Shown here: positions 31,830 through 44,600 of the stretch, one piece after another
How the letters are laid out: every line of letters begins with the position of its first letter
How positions within the stretch are numbered: the stretch's first letter is position 1
Assembly (NCBI GenBank): GCA_033807775.1
Contig: CM066314.1
Span: 37,679,501 to 37,743,500 of the forward strand
Length of the DNA stretch: 64,000 bases
Source of the DNA: Saussurea involucrata
Lineage: Eukaryota; Streptophyta; Magnoliopsida; Asterales; Asteraceae
Direction: 5' to 3'
Notes under the pieces: model-generated
Seen by the model: the letters and a program-made list of their open reading frames with translations, nothing else
What the model was told of the DNA's origin: nothing
Databases searched by the model: none
Translations under genes and position numbers: made by a program

Positions 31830-33994
31830 TGTAACACCCTAAAAACAGGGCCAAGTTAAACCTTAAAAATTGAAACGTAAAGGTTTTATATACAGTACGT
31901 CTAATTCAAATAACCTATTAATCTAATCATACATCATAATCAGATTAATTAATTTATCTAATCCTTCGTCCCAAAAGCATCAAAAGAACAGTTAGATCCT
32001 CCGTTATCTCTAAGTTTAAGTCTTTCCAAAAGATCCTCATCACACTTTCCCGCTTACTTCCCGGAGCTTGTACCTGGTAAGAAAATTCAACTTGAAACAT
32101 TAGGCTTTCGCCTAGTGAGAATATTCAAATCAAATTAAAGTTAAACAATTAAAATCTCGGCAGATAAAACAAACATGTTCTCGCCCATCTTACCGTACAA
32201 CAACTCCTTTCAATACTGGGAATCTACCCCACTCCCATACTTATGACTAATTCGTCTAGCCATAATATCACTATCAAGAGTTTACTATAAATCAACCAAG
32301 ATTCAAAGTTATTACTCTTATCTAAGAAATTACAAGTCAAAACCTGCCTATTTCTTAACTCGGAAGTAGAGATTACAAATTACTTTATGCCTATCTCTAA
32401 TCTTCCTTTCACAACGGGAAATCTCCGATCTTCCCTATAAAATGGAAATCTCCGATCTTCCATTCGAAATGGGAATTACAAATCAAAATCTGCCTATTCC
32501 ACATTTCACGTCCTCACCATCTCAGAATCACTGACCCCAATGGGATTAATATATCGCGATACACAACCGGGGCCCTCACGATGATTCAAGATACGCTCAT
32601 TCACTAGAAATTACATCCCTTGGTCAAATGGCAAGTATTTCGGTTCCCATTAGACCGTACCCAGGTGCCATACTATGACCGGATGCCTATTTATAGCAAT
32701 CGCCACACAATACATAAGTATTATTACTCTTACTATTATATGTGCATAACATACAATATATTCATCTCCAAAACATATTCTATATATATAAACATTTATA
32801 AAGAATATTAATAGTCTTGACACCTCGACTTCTTAACTATTCCCTCATTGCAATTTAGCACGGGGATCAACATATCATAACTTTTAGCCATCTATTTGGA
32901 CTCATTATTGATTAAGACGAGTCCTTTATTAATATGCTCAGACATACATAATACATATCTATTTTAATATTAATTGCTGAATTTTAAAGAGAGTTGAATA
33001 AACTCACCTGGTATGAAGTCACACTTCTTTTATTTCTTTTAAAGACGTAGGAACTTCTGTCTTCACCACCACAATTTACTGTAATACCCAATATTCAAAT
33101 ATACTGATATTAAATTACAGAACAGAACTCTCTAAAACTAAGAATCCTTATCATCTAAAAATCTTCGTCTTAAGTCGCAACCAACTAAATATAAAAATCT
33201 CTTATCGCAATGCACAGTGCAAGTCGCAATCAACTACTGCGACATGGTCACCATGTCGCAACCTCCTATTGCGATTTCAACCCCAAGTCGCAACCTTCTA
33301 TTGCGACTTCAACACCAAGTCGCAACCTTCTATTGCGACTTCACTACCAAGTCGCAACCTTCTATTGCGCCTTCGCTTCCTTGGCGTTTTTAAGGCTGCG
33401 ACATTCATGAATGTCGCAATGCACTGTTGCGACATGCTTGAATGTCTCAACCCACTGAAATTATCTAAAACCCAGATTTTATACTTTTAAGTTATGTTTG
33501 GTTCTGTAAATATGCAGATATGTTTAATACCCCTAACATAACATATCTATAAACTCAGATTCTCATAATCATCCAAAAATCACCAAAACCCATTTTCTAA
33601 ACCATAGAAAACTTTTAACTAAAAAGATGAAGGATTAATGAGATGTTTACCTTTGTTTATTCTAGCTTCTCAACTGAAAATCCGATTTCCTTCTTCTTTT
33701 CCTCCCTTGATCTTTCTATCTCTATCTCTCGGTTCTAACTCTCTCTCTCTCGATACCGAATACACACACACACAATTAGTCACTTAAGACTAATTGTGTG
33801 ACACCTCTTGCTTAAAAACACTGCTGAGTCATAACTCAATTTACCAACTACACCCCTAACTTTTAAAGGAATGACACAACAAACCCTCAAGTTGAAATTC
33901 CACTTCAAACAATAACTTTAGACAAATACAAACTTAACCCCAAGTTAAAACATGTAATTTACAAAATAATACCACGAAAATTCGAGATGTTACA
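31830..33994 (-). repeat. chromovirus 3' LTR (2165 bp)
   Basis: On the plus strand it runs TGTAACACCC...GAGATGTTACA. It lacks about 50 bases near 31860 that the partner at 52056 has. The polypurine tract AAGTTGGGGAGTAT (minus strand) adjoins it at 33995-34008. It includes a 4 x 32-bp minisatellite (33255-33382) and a TC/CA microsatellite near 33745-33775. Confidence 0.88.
33255..33382. repeat. 4 x 32-bp minisatellite in the chromovirus LTR
   Basis: Units begin GTCGCAACC at 33255, 33287, 33319 and 33351. Each contains the short inverted repeat GTCGCAA...TTGCGAC. The same array is at 53527-53654 in the partner LTR. Confidence 0.85.
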
Positions 33995-34036
33995 ATACTC
34001 CCCAACTTGAAAATGATTTCGTCCCCGAAATCAAAT

Positions 34037-35355
34037 CTAGCTAAACAAATGAGGATATCTAACTATCATATCTTCCTCTGACTCTAAGGTCACATTAGCA
34101 CCTCGATGATGCTTCCATTGAACTTTTAACATTACCATATCTTTACCACTTCGTAACCTCTTAACTGACCTTTCCAAAATTGCTTCCGGTTCTTCTACAC
34201 ATCGACTCCCTTCATCCACCCTAACATCAGTAAGTGGAATCACATCCTGTTCTTCGGCTAAGCATTTCCGAAGATAACACACATGAAATGTATTATGGAT
34301 CCCTTCTAACTCAAGTGAAAGATCCAGTTGATACGCTTGTAGACCAACTCTTTTGGTGATAGTGAAAGGTCCTTGAAAACGAGGACTCAACTTCCCACGC
34401 TTTCCAAACCGTATCACACCTTTCCATGGGGATACTTTAAGCATTACACGCTCCCCAACTTGAAATTCTTTTGGTCTTCTTTTCGGATCAGCATAACTTT
34501 TATGTCTATCTTGAGCCGCTTTCATATGCTGCCGAATTTCCTTTACCTTTTCCGCGGTTTGTTGCACAAGTTCCGGACCAGCAAACTGTTTCTCTCCGGC
34601 TTCTAACCAGCACACCGGAGTTCTGCATTTTCTACCATATAATGCCTCGAAAGGTGCCCTTCCAATACTTGAATGGTGACTGTTGTTATAAGCAAATTCT
34701 ACTAACGGCAAATGAGAATCCTAGTTACCTCCAAAATCCAGCACACACGATCTAAGCATATCTTCCAAAGTCTGTATTGTTCTTTCGCTTTGGCCGTCAG
34801 TTTGTGGGTGATAAGCAGTACTTAGATTAACCCTCGTACCCAACTCTTCTTGAAGGGACTGCTAAAACCTGGAAGTAAATCGACTGTCACGATCAGACAC
34901 AATAGACACCGGTATACCGTGTCGTGACACTACTTCATCAATATATAGCTTCGCCAATTTATCTATTGGTGATGCTTCTTTCATAGCTAAGAAATGAGCA
35001 CTCTTCGTCAGACGATCGACGATTACCCAAATGGTATCGTTACCTCTTTGCGTCTTTGGTAACTTTGTCACAAAATCCATGGCAATCTTATCCCATTTCC
35101 ACTCCGGAATTTCCAAAGACTGAAAACTTCCGTATGATCTTTGGTGTTCTGCTTTTACTAACGAACAGGTTCCGCATTTCTCTACTATTCGTGCCACATC
35201 CACCTTCATAGCCGGCCACCAATAGTGCTGTTTCAAATCTCTATACATGTTGGTACTCCCCGGATGTATAGAATACTTAGATCTATGCGCATCTTCGAGA
35301 ATCAACTCCCGATTTCCACCTATCTTTGGTACCCAAACACGGCCTTGGAACAATT
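34037..35355 (-). pseudogene. pol: chromovirus integrase and chromodomain
   Basis: On the minus strand: zinc-finger region (HRSKYSIHPGSTNMYRDL, EKCGTCSLVK), catalytic core (AMDFVTKLPKT, DRLTKSAHFLAM, VSDRDSRFTSRF), C-terminal domain (GERVMLKVSPWKGVIRFG) and a chromodomain (VQWKHHRGANVTLESEED, RYPHLFS). Stops TAG at 34862-34864 and 34721-34723 both replace Trp codons that are TGG in the copy at 54314. The N-terminus joins the RNase H frame across the SIRE insertion: RGIKL ends at 48384 and FQGRVW begins at 35350. Confidence 0.88.
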
Positions 35356-36320
35356 TGTTGGTCCCGAAGGCCTGTACAAGTTTGTAGAAGGGGGGTTGAA
35401 TACAAACACACAGATTTTACTTTTCTAAATTGTTTATTGATAAATCATTAACAATTTACAGCTTGTTGCGGAGACAAGATTAAGGATAAACCTAAATCTA
35501 AACAAGTTGGAACACTAAGGTTTCTTGCACTAAGAAATATAAGGAAATTACTAATAATAACCTATCTTGAGATAAGAGATTTGAACTTGTCCAGAGTTAG
35601 CAAGTTACTTCAAAAGAAGTGAGTTCATCTCTTTATATACTGCATGCATTTAATGCAAGTCAGTATATACTTTACACGTGTCATCAGCTGGTTGGTTGCA
35701 TGTCATTGACCTTGGTTGACAACCTTAGTAGCCGTATGGATGAATAGTGTAGTATCAGAGTGGTTGTATGATTTCAGATATTCGGAGGTTCTTTTCTGAC
35801 AATTCGTACGGAGTCGTGCAAGGGTGGTTGAGACAAAAGTACTTTGTACGGAGGACTTCATGATCAGCTTTCGTTGATTCAGCGATTATCATTTACTATT
35901 CAGCAGATGATAAAGTTCAGCGATAGCTGAAGTCTTGTACTTGATACTTCACGTTGAGTGGACAAATCTGAGTCTTCGCTGATCCGCATCAGTTCATTAG
36001 GAGACTTGTCGCTGGTTCTTGAGCGTGATCTTCGACTTCAACGTAGAACCTTTGTTGACGTGAAACTTGTCTTCAGGGATCATAAGTAAACAACTAACTT
36101 ATCAGCGATCATCATAATGACTGAACAGACTCAGAGCATTAATGATGAACAGTGTTCGCTGAATGTTTAATTTAAAAGAGCGAGAGTTCCTATCAGCGGT
36201 ACTGTAAGATCTTAGTACTTATCAGCGATAGTGAAACTCTGATACATATTGTTTACTTACAATTTTCACTAAGTATTTAAGAGAGGGTCATTATCAAATC
36301 ACTGAGGGCTTGGATCAACA
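35356..36320 (-). repeat. 3' LTR of the SIRE element (965 bp)
   Basis: Minus strand TGTTGATCCAAGC...GGGACCAACA. TATA box (TATATAAAG) on the minus strand at about 35631-35640 and a CACGTG G-box near 35676 upstream of it. Confidence 0.92.
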
Positions 36321-36586
36321 ATCTCCCCCTATTTGATTATGACATAGCAACAAAGAAAATTGCTATTTAATGAAAACATAAGGATAAAAAGAACTCATAA
36401 AATATTTGTCCCTTTTACTGTTTTCTGGGATCTTTTCAGTACTGATGGAGTAAAGTACGTTCGCTGAAATCTTTCTTTAAAATATTGAATCAGGTTACAA
36501 TGAAGAACAGAAAGATTACAAGTACAAGCGAAATAATTTACAAGTACAGAAGGATAACTGATACAATAGAGAAAAAGGAGATTATA

Positions 36587-39500
36587 TCAGTTTTCAAAGG
36601 GTTCTTCCTTAATGAGAAGTTCATCAAGGGTCTTTTTAGTGGGGATCATCCAGTCAGGGACATTTACTCCTTGATTCTTTAACTTCAGAGCAGCTTCAAA
36701 AATCAAGGGCTTCAGGTGTCTAGCTTTGATGTCGCGTCTGACTTCACACCAGTGTACGAGATCTCTGAGTTGTTCGATGGGAGCGATTTGGAGCTCAGAG
36801 ACACGTTGAAAGTGATGATTTCCATCATAGTCTAAGAAGAATATACCATATGGATCACTTACCACTGTTCCAGGGATGAAGGTTTCTCCAGGTGGTAGGG
36901 AGGTGTCAAGCATTGAAAGATCAGCATCAGGGCCAAGAACTTCAGCACGAGAGAAACCAATACCTGTTTCATTTCGAATGATTGGACCTGAATCAGAAAC
37001 TTTCTTCTTCTTAGCAGAGGCTTTCTTCGGTTGAGGAAGAGTAGGAGGGATATCCACAGCAGATGAAAGCAAGTCGATCTGTTTGTTTAAGATCATCTCA
37101 ACATGGCTTTTGAATTTTGAGCGTGATCCCTGAATGGCTAATTTTGTTTCTAACCATTCAGAGAGACCAAACTTTTCTAATGAAGCAGCATAGAAGGTTT
37201 GCTTGGTTTTGTCATCTCTGTAGATATCCACTTCAACTACAGGAACATCAACGAAAATGTTTCCTCTGATGTTGGCTTTTATTATCTTGGATGGTCTTGA
37301 TCGATAGGTCAGCATTTGATTAGCCCATTCCAAGGTTGTATCAGAGACCTTTGTCTTTTCTCTAACGATTTCTTGAGCATTATCCCAGAGCTGACGTTGA
37401 ACATCAATGGGAACTCTTTTCAGCTTGGGGTCTTTGATTGATCGGTGAGTAAGCTTGATGGCGTATTCTCTGTCTTTCTCTTCAGCTTCCTTTCTTTCTG
37501 CGATGAGGCGTTCAGCTCTGAGGTGTTCCTTGTATTCAGCTTTTGAAATTCTGAACTTTGTAGGAACTGAAGGCAGTTGATCACGCCTTAGAATAATTCG
37601 CTGATCCTCGAATCGCTTTATTATTTCCTCTTTTCTCTTTTGATCCTCTTCACTCAGCTTTTGAGGAGCTGAGGAAGGTCTGTTTCTGTGCGAGAGAGGT
37701 TGTTCTTCTGGTTCATCAGTCTCAGAGATCAAATCTAAGACTGGGATTATTTCATCAGCAGCAGCTGGCTTTATTTGTGAAGTCGCAATAGTAGAACCTT
37801 CAGCGACAACCTCAAACAGGGGAGAGGACTAGCTGAAACACAGCGATCTTACAAATAAGAACATAGGTAGAAGAACTTGGGTAGAAAGAGAAAGATAAAT
37901 ATGTTCAGGTGTAGGCTAGGGAAGTAGAACTTATAGTGGAGGAGGGATGGAGTAAGAGATGTTTAGTGTACCTGACAAACCGGCTTTTCAAGCAAGATCA
38001 TCAGATTGTCATCTTCAGCGACGCTTTTGCCTTTGCCTTTCTCAGCGCCAGAGGCTGAGGGCTTTGTCTTTGTCCGCTCCCTGTTGGTTCATTTATTGAA
38101 ATTCCCTTAAGAGCTTTGATCCTTGGGGCAGGTTTGACGATAAAGAAATCATCGTCATCTTCGTCATCATCATCATCATCATTCTTCTTTGGAGAAGAAG
38201 ATGGTTCATCATCAGCGATGTCGACGGCTTCATCATCTTCTGCTTTGGATTCTTCAGCGTCTTCTTCGAGTTGCTCCCCCTCAGATACAGAGGTGAGCTT
38301 CTCGGTTCCCTCAGGGTTTTCATCTCCCTGAGGTCCAGCGATAAGATCTTCATTCTTCTCTCCCCTGATAGATTCATCATGGGAAAGGTCTTCAGCGCTC
38401 TTTTCAAGATCCTCAACGCTCTTCTCCTCGGGATGTTCAGCGCTCTTCTCCCCATCTTTCTCATGATTTGGGGAGGAATGGGTAGACTCAGCATTTGTAT
38501 TTTCTCTGTCTTCTTGGCCAGAGATTTTAATACAACTTTCAATCGCTGCTAATCTATCTTCAAGGCCAGATATAGCAGGATTGATCTTTTCCAGCTCTTT
38601 ACGATCCGCCGCTGTGAAAGTTTCCAAAGCAGGGGCAGGTTCAGGAGCAGGAGTTCTCGCCTTGTTGAGCAGCTCTTCAAGCATTGTTTTCATCGAACCA
38701 ACGTCGGTCTTTACAGAGCCTAAGTCAGTTGTCAGAGTTTGAACATTTGTCTTCACAGCAGACATATCACCCTCTAGTGCTCCAACCGATGTCTTCAGCG
38801 TTGTTACTTCGCCGGACATGGAGGAAACTGATTGTTTGAGTGAGGTGTAGTCTGTGTAGATATCAGCGAGCACCTTAGCAAAGTCGCTGAGAGTCTTATC
38901 AACTTGCTTCAAGTCATCTGCGGAAGCTTTCTTCTCCACCACCGTAGTCAGCTTTGTCAAATTCTCTCCAGCGTTTGTTACAGCTGTAGACTTGTTGGAG
39001 AGTGTGGTGGTGAGACCGGTCAGCTTTGTTTCCACGGACTTCAGAGACTCGTTGATGTCTCCCAAATTAGGACCTGTAACACATAAGTACTTGTGAACAA
39101 AGGAAAGCTCAGAAGTTTCAGGTTTAGTTACAGTGTATATGGGTTGATTTGTACCTGCAGGAGGATTGACGAAATTGTCAAAGTTGCGGATTCCTGAGAA
39201 ATGTTCCATATCTTCCTCAAAAGTTCGGTGAGGTATGGTGATCTCTGCAGGTCCTGTCTTCATCATTCGTTGAGAAGCGTCAGCGGTGGCTTCTGGAATG
39301 ATGGCAACTCCAGTGTTCTTTGGAGGAGTGTCCAAGGGAGTGGGAGGAGAAGCGAAGGATAAGAAAGGGGTTCGGGTACTGAGTTCAGCGTTGGAATCGC
39401 TGAGAATCACTTCATCAGTCTTTTGAGAGACTGAGGGAGGTTGGGTAGGTTCCAAGTTTCTAACCTCAGCGTTTGGAGACGCTGAAGTCTGGATTAAAGG

Positions 39501-40652
39501 GATGGCTTGAATGGGTGTGGCAGAGCGTACCACGGAACTTTCCTTCAGCTCGTCAGAATGAGCTGAGGAGTCTTCAGCATGGAATTGCTGGGGTTGCTCC
39601 TTGGTTTTCTTGATCCTTTTGGAATCAAGTTGGGTGTGAGAGGGTTTCCTTTTCTTAGAAGGAGAGGATTGTGTGGCTGGGGTATCAGCGATGGGAATTG
39701 TCGCTGAAGGAGCCACATAAGTCGAAGAATTGGGGTTAAGAAGAGAGAGAAGGGTAGAGAGACGTACCTCATTGTCGACAGGATTGCAATCGAGCACCTT
39801 AGGGCCAACCTGAGAAAGTTTCAGGTCTCCCTCTTGAGGATAGCTATCCTTCAGGCCATATTGGAAGATGGCGCTGATGAAACGTGGGTAGGGAACCCAT
39901 GCAGGTCTGTCAGCAGCAGAATCTACTCTTTGCACTAGGTCATCATAAATGATAGATGCCCAGTCAATATGTAGACCTTTCAGCAGTGCGTATCCCATAG
40001 CCTGCTGAGGTTGAGCGGCTTGATCAGAGGAGCCGGTCTTCACTGTCATGCAGCTGATCAGGTGTGCGAAGATGAAATTCATCTCGCTGGGCATTTTGGA
40101 CTTCTTTATCAGCGTCAGCTTCTTCTCGGGCTTCTTGTCCCTTCCAGTTTCCCAGATGTAACCCATTGCGTCGAGGAAAGCAATGATTGCTTCTCTATCA
40201 GCATGCTTCTTATGGTCAGGGAATGGAACAAACGGTTTTTCTTTGGTAGCATTAGGGAAGTTCAGGGCTTTTCGAATGATAGCGGGGGTTATCTTAATTG
40301 TACCATACTCAGTATCGCTGAGTATGCAATCGATGGTTTTGGATGCATATTTGGCGGAGGGTAGCTGAGTGTGTCTGGCAGAGTACCAGAACTGGGATAG
40401 TAGTAGCTGACTTGCGGGAGGTGTGATGGTCAGGGCTGTTGAAATGCAGCAGTTTTTCAGGAAATTCACAGCATCATCCAGATGTGTGACTTGCTTTCGA
40501 GGAGGAAACTCGAGAAGCGCAGAGAGGTTGTTGACCTTAGTCCAATCTAGTTGATCCAGCTTGAACTTAACCTGAGGGGCTTTGATGATGTCCACTTCCT
40601 CAGAGTCAGCGGAGATGGACTCAGCGGTGACATTGATCTTTGAAGATGCCAT
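36587..40652 (-). CDS. SIRE extra (env-like position) gene, two exons, one frameshift
   Basis: Exon 1 starts at ATG 40652 (MASSKINVTAES). It has an N-terminal domain with LLSQFWYSARHTQLPSAKY and KGLHIDWASIIYDDLV, a Ser/Pro/Thr-rich middle, a long coiled coil of repeated (V/L)(K/G)(T/S) heptads near residues 530-670, and a highly acidic tail (DDDDDDEDDDDFFIV). The frame as written stops at 38001, but one base out it reads on as KGKGKSVAEDDNLMILLEKP to a GTAC donor at 37971. A 143-nt intron (37829-37971) leads in phase 0 to exon 2 (37828-36587, about 413 codons), a basic then charged region ending KEEPFEN. I infer one protein of about 1,300 residues. No signal peptide or membrane segment is obvious, so an envelope role is not supported by sequence. 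Function unknown. Confidence 0.72.
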
Positions 40653-41625
40653 TTCTCTGTATTATCAGTTCAACCAAAGATGTTAACAAAAAAATAATTG
40701 TCTTAGTATGGAAAGAATTTCCATTAAGATGGTTCGAATTTTGTCCATTTCATTCAGACATAAATGTCTTAATGAAGATTAGGGTTTTTCATGATTTTGA
40801 AACGAAATGTAAAACCCATAAATTCTTGTATTCCAGTTTAAAAAAAACTGGATACGAATGAAGAACAAGTTTAAGATTTAGATTTAAAACTTGAAGAACA
40901 ACCATGAAATGGTTGTGTTCATAAAACCATGAAAGAAAATGATTTTATTTTTACGTTCTTTTGTTTGATCTTGTTTAAAACAATGATAAGATCAGAAACA
41001 AGTTATCTTCATTTGAAAAATAAGAACATATTAACCTTGATGTTTTGATGAAGAAGGTGATGAACAGTTCTTTGAAGATTTGAGAGCACAAATGCAACAG
41101 TAATTCTTTTCTTGCGGAGAAAGATTGTTCGCGTAAAAGACAAATATAAACCAAGAGTTGTTTATATAAGGAGTTTTAGAGAGAGAAAACCTTGAGCGGG
41201 AAAAGGTTTTCATCATGACACGGACACGCGTTTGCATTTGATTGGAAGTTTGAACGAAACGTGCAAACGTGTGTCAGAAAGAAATCGTGCCTGGTGATAT
41301 CCGTTGCAATGACGTCACAACAGTCCTTTCACATTCTTTTAGGATGTCTCTGAGGTTTTGAAAGCTCAGGGACTCTTTTGAAAAACATGAAGCACTGAAT
41401 AGAAAATATCAGTGAAGGTTTTAAGAACTTTCAAAATATCGCTGTTAAGGAAGAGATATTCAGCGATGCATTTGTTTTTGAAATCTTGCATTTTCATGCG
41501 TTTTTCAGAGAGAGAAAACATACCTGGATATCAGTTTAACCAAGTTTATTCAGAGAGAAGATGATTGAATAGGTTATACGAGTTGATTTTATCCTATCGC
41601 TGATTAATGTGAACCGCTGAAGATT
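40653..41625 (-). promoter_or_regulatory. spacer between SIRE pol and extra gene, with promoter-like motifs
   Basis: On the minus strand: TGACGTCA (41310-41317), ACGCGT (41226-41231, 78 bases later) and a TATA box CTTATATAAA (41161-41170). The extra gene's ATG lies about 500 bases further on. A possible leader intron could run from CAAG|GTTAAT near 41033 to AATACAG|AGA near 40660. No coding sequence is supported. Promoter activity is inference. Confidence 0.5.
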
Positions 41626-44600
41626 TTACAATTCAAAGTTCAGCATTCCAAGCTCGCTGATGAGAAAGTTGAATCTTGTCTCATCAAGAGGTTTGGTAAA
41701 TAAATCAGCTAACTGATAATCAGTTGGGATAAAATGAAGTTCTATATCACCATTCATCACATGATCTCTGATAAAATGATATCTGATTTCTATGTGTTTT
41801 TTCTTTGAGTGTAGCACTGGATTGTTTGCTATAGCGATGGCACTAGTGCTGTCGCAATAGATTGGAATTTTAGAGAGCTGAAGATCATAGTCTAGTAGCT
41901 GATTTCTCATCCACAAGACCTGAGAACAACATCTTCCAGCGGCTACATATTCAACTTCAGATGTGGAAGTGGACACTGGGTTTTGCTTCTTACTTGTCCA
42001 ACTTACCAGCTTTCCACCCAGGAGCTGACATCCTCCTGTGGTGCTTTTCCTATCCATTTTGCAACCTGCAAAATCACTATCTGAATAGGCGGTTAGATCG
42101 AATCCTGAGTCTTTGGGATACCAATGGCCTAGATTCGCTGTACCCTTAAGATATCGAAAGATTCGCTTTACAGCTTTCATATGAGATATCTTAGGTTCAG
42201 CTTGATATCGTGCACACAAGCATGTTGCAAACATAATATCGGGTCGGCTAGCTGTAAGATACAATAGTGAGCCGATCATCCCACGGTACAGCGTGACATT
42301 GACAGGAACACCCTTTGTGTCCTTATCAAGTGTCAGCGGTGGTGCCATAGGGGTTTTCATAGCTGAACTTTCAGTTAAGTCGAATTTCTTCAGCATATCT
42401 TTAACATACTTTCCCTGATTAATGAAAGTTCCTTTTTCAGTTTGCTTAATCTGAAGACCAAGGAAATATGTTAGTTCACCCATCATGCTCATTTTATACT
42501 AATCTTTAATTCTATCGGCGAAACGAGTACAAAGCTCAGGGTTAGTAGAACCAAATATAATGTCATCAACATATATTTGAACTAAAATGATATGACCTTT
42601 CACTTTTCTAAAAAATAGAGTTTTGTCAATCTTACCTCTCTCAAATTGTTCAATATGGAGATAAGTAGAGAGAGTATCATACCATGCACGAGGAGCTTGC
42701 TTTAAGCCATAAAGTGCCTTGTCCAGTTTATAAACATAACCTGGACGCTTAGGATCTGAGAATCCTGGAGGTTGTTCCACATACACTTCTTCATTCAGCT
42801 TTCCATTCAGAAACGCTGACTTAACATCCATCTGATGTACAGTGAAGTTTTTGTGTACAGCATATGCTAAGAAAAGACGAATAGATTCGAGTCTTGCTAC
42901 TGGAGAAAAAGTTTCGTCATAATCTATGCCTTCCTCTTGTCTGTATCCCTGAGCAACAAGACGAGCTTTGTTGCGAGTTACAGTACCATGTTCGTCCAAC
43001 TTGTTTCGATAGACCCATTTAGTGCCTATCATCGTTTTGTCAGTTGGTCTACGAACGAGTTTCCAAACTTTGTTTCTTTCGAATCCAGTCAGCTCTTCTT
43101 GCATAGCGCTGACCCAGTTTGGATCTCTGAGGGCATCATCTATTTTCTTTGGTTCAGTTAGAGAAATAAAGTTAACAAATAAACAAATATTACCTGCACT
43201 TCTACGAGTCTGAATACCAGCGTTGGGATCACCAAGAATTTGATCGATTGGGTGATTTACAGTCCATCGCTGAGCCGGAGCATACGTCGCTGATTCAGTC
43301 TGAACTGGAGAAACTGAAGATGAGGCTTCAGCTACTTCTGGATTATCAGCTAAGAGAGGAATGTTTGCATTTGTCACTTCATTCACTGATTGCTGAGAAA
43401 TAGACGGAATTTCTGAGACATTTGGATCAACTGCAGGTATAGTGTTTATAGGCACAGCTGAGACCCAAGATGTTTCAGCTTCACTGTTCTGCATATCTGG
43501 AATGATAGTAGGACCATCATTTTCTACGGTGTGAGCATGAGGAGTGGGAACTTCTTCTGAATCACCAAGATGAGAAAACATCCATTGATTCAGTTCTTCA
43601 GTATCAGCGGACGGTTTAGAGTTCGCTGAACGGGATTCGTCAAACGTGACGTGAATAGTTTCTTCTACAGTTTGTCTTCTACGGTTGAAGACTCTGAAGG
43701 CTTTGGAGACTGAGGAGTATCCAAGAAAGATTCCATCATCAGCCTTAGGATCAAACTTTCCAAGGGCATCTCTGTTGTTCAGTATGAAACACTGACATCC
43801 AAAGATGTGAAGAAAGCTGATTGAAGGATTTCTCCCATGAAAGAGTTCATAGGCTGTCTTTTTGAATCTTTTAACTATCAGCGACCTGTTTTGCGTAAAA
43901 CAAGCAGTGTTGACAGCTTCTGCCCAAAACTGAGTAGGCAGGCGAGAATCGTTGAGCATTGAACGTGCAGCTTCAATAATTTTTCTATTTCTTCTTTCAG
44001 CGACTCCATTTTGTTGCGGTGTTCTCACTGACGAAAAGTTGTGAGAAATACCCTTACTCTGAAGGAAGGAATCAAGAGAACTGTTTTTGAATTCAGTTCC
44101 ATGATCACTCCTTATTGAGCGAACAGTCATATTGTTCAGAGTTTCCATCTTCCGAACAAAGGTGATGAGTTCTTCAGGGGTGTCACTCTTAGAACGGAGA
44201 AACATTACCCATGTATAACGAGAGAATTCATCAACTATGACCAGCGTATATTTCTTTCCAGCGATGGATTGTTTGTTAACAGGGCCAAACAAATCCATAT
44301 GGAGTAGTTGTAGAGGAGATGACACTGATGAGACTTGCTTTGACTTGAAGCTTGCCTTGGTCTGCTTCCCTTTTTCACACGCTGAACATAAAGACTCTTT
44401 GGCGTATGAATGCTGAGGTAGACCAGTGACTAACTCTTTGGAGGAAAGAGTATTCAGTGTCCTGAAATTTAGATGTGAGAGCCTCTTGTGCCATAGCCAG
44501 TTAACATCAGAAGATGCCTTTGAGAAGAAACAGGAGTTCTCAGTGGTTGTTGAGTCCATGTTTATTACATAAACATTTTCCAAACGATAACCGCTGAGAG

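Noticed and set aside
38116..38552. Open frames on the plus strand rich in Ser, and a minus-strand frame rich in Met/Arg
   Set aside because: Shadows of the acidic GAT/GAC repeat coding in the SIRE extra gene.
36587..40652. Viral envelope protein
   Set aside because: Position after pol is env-like, but I see no signal peptide, membrane segment or cysteine pattern of an envelope; left as an extra gene of unknown function.
41031..41237. 68-codon minus-strand frame in the SIRE spacer
   Set aside because: Overlaps the TATA and ACGCGT region; no similarity to SIRE proteins.
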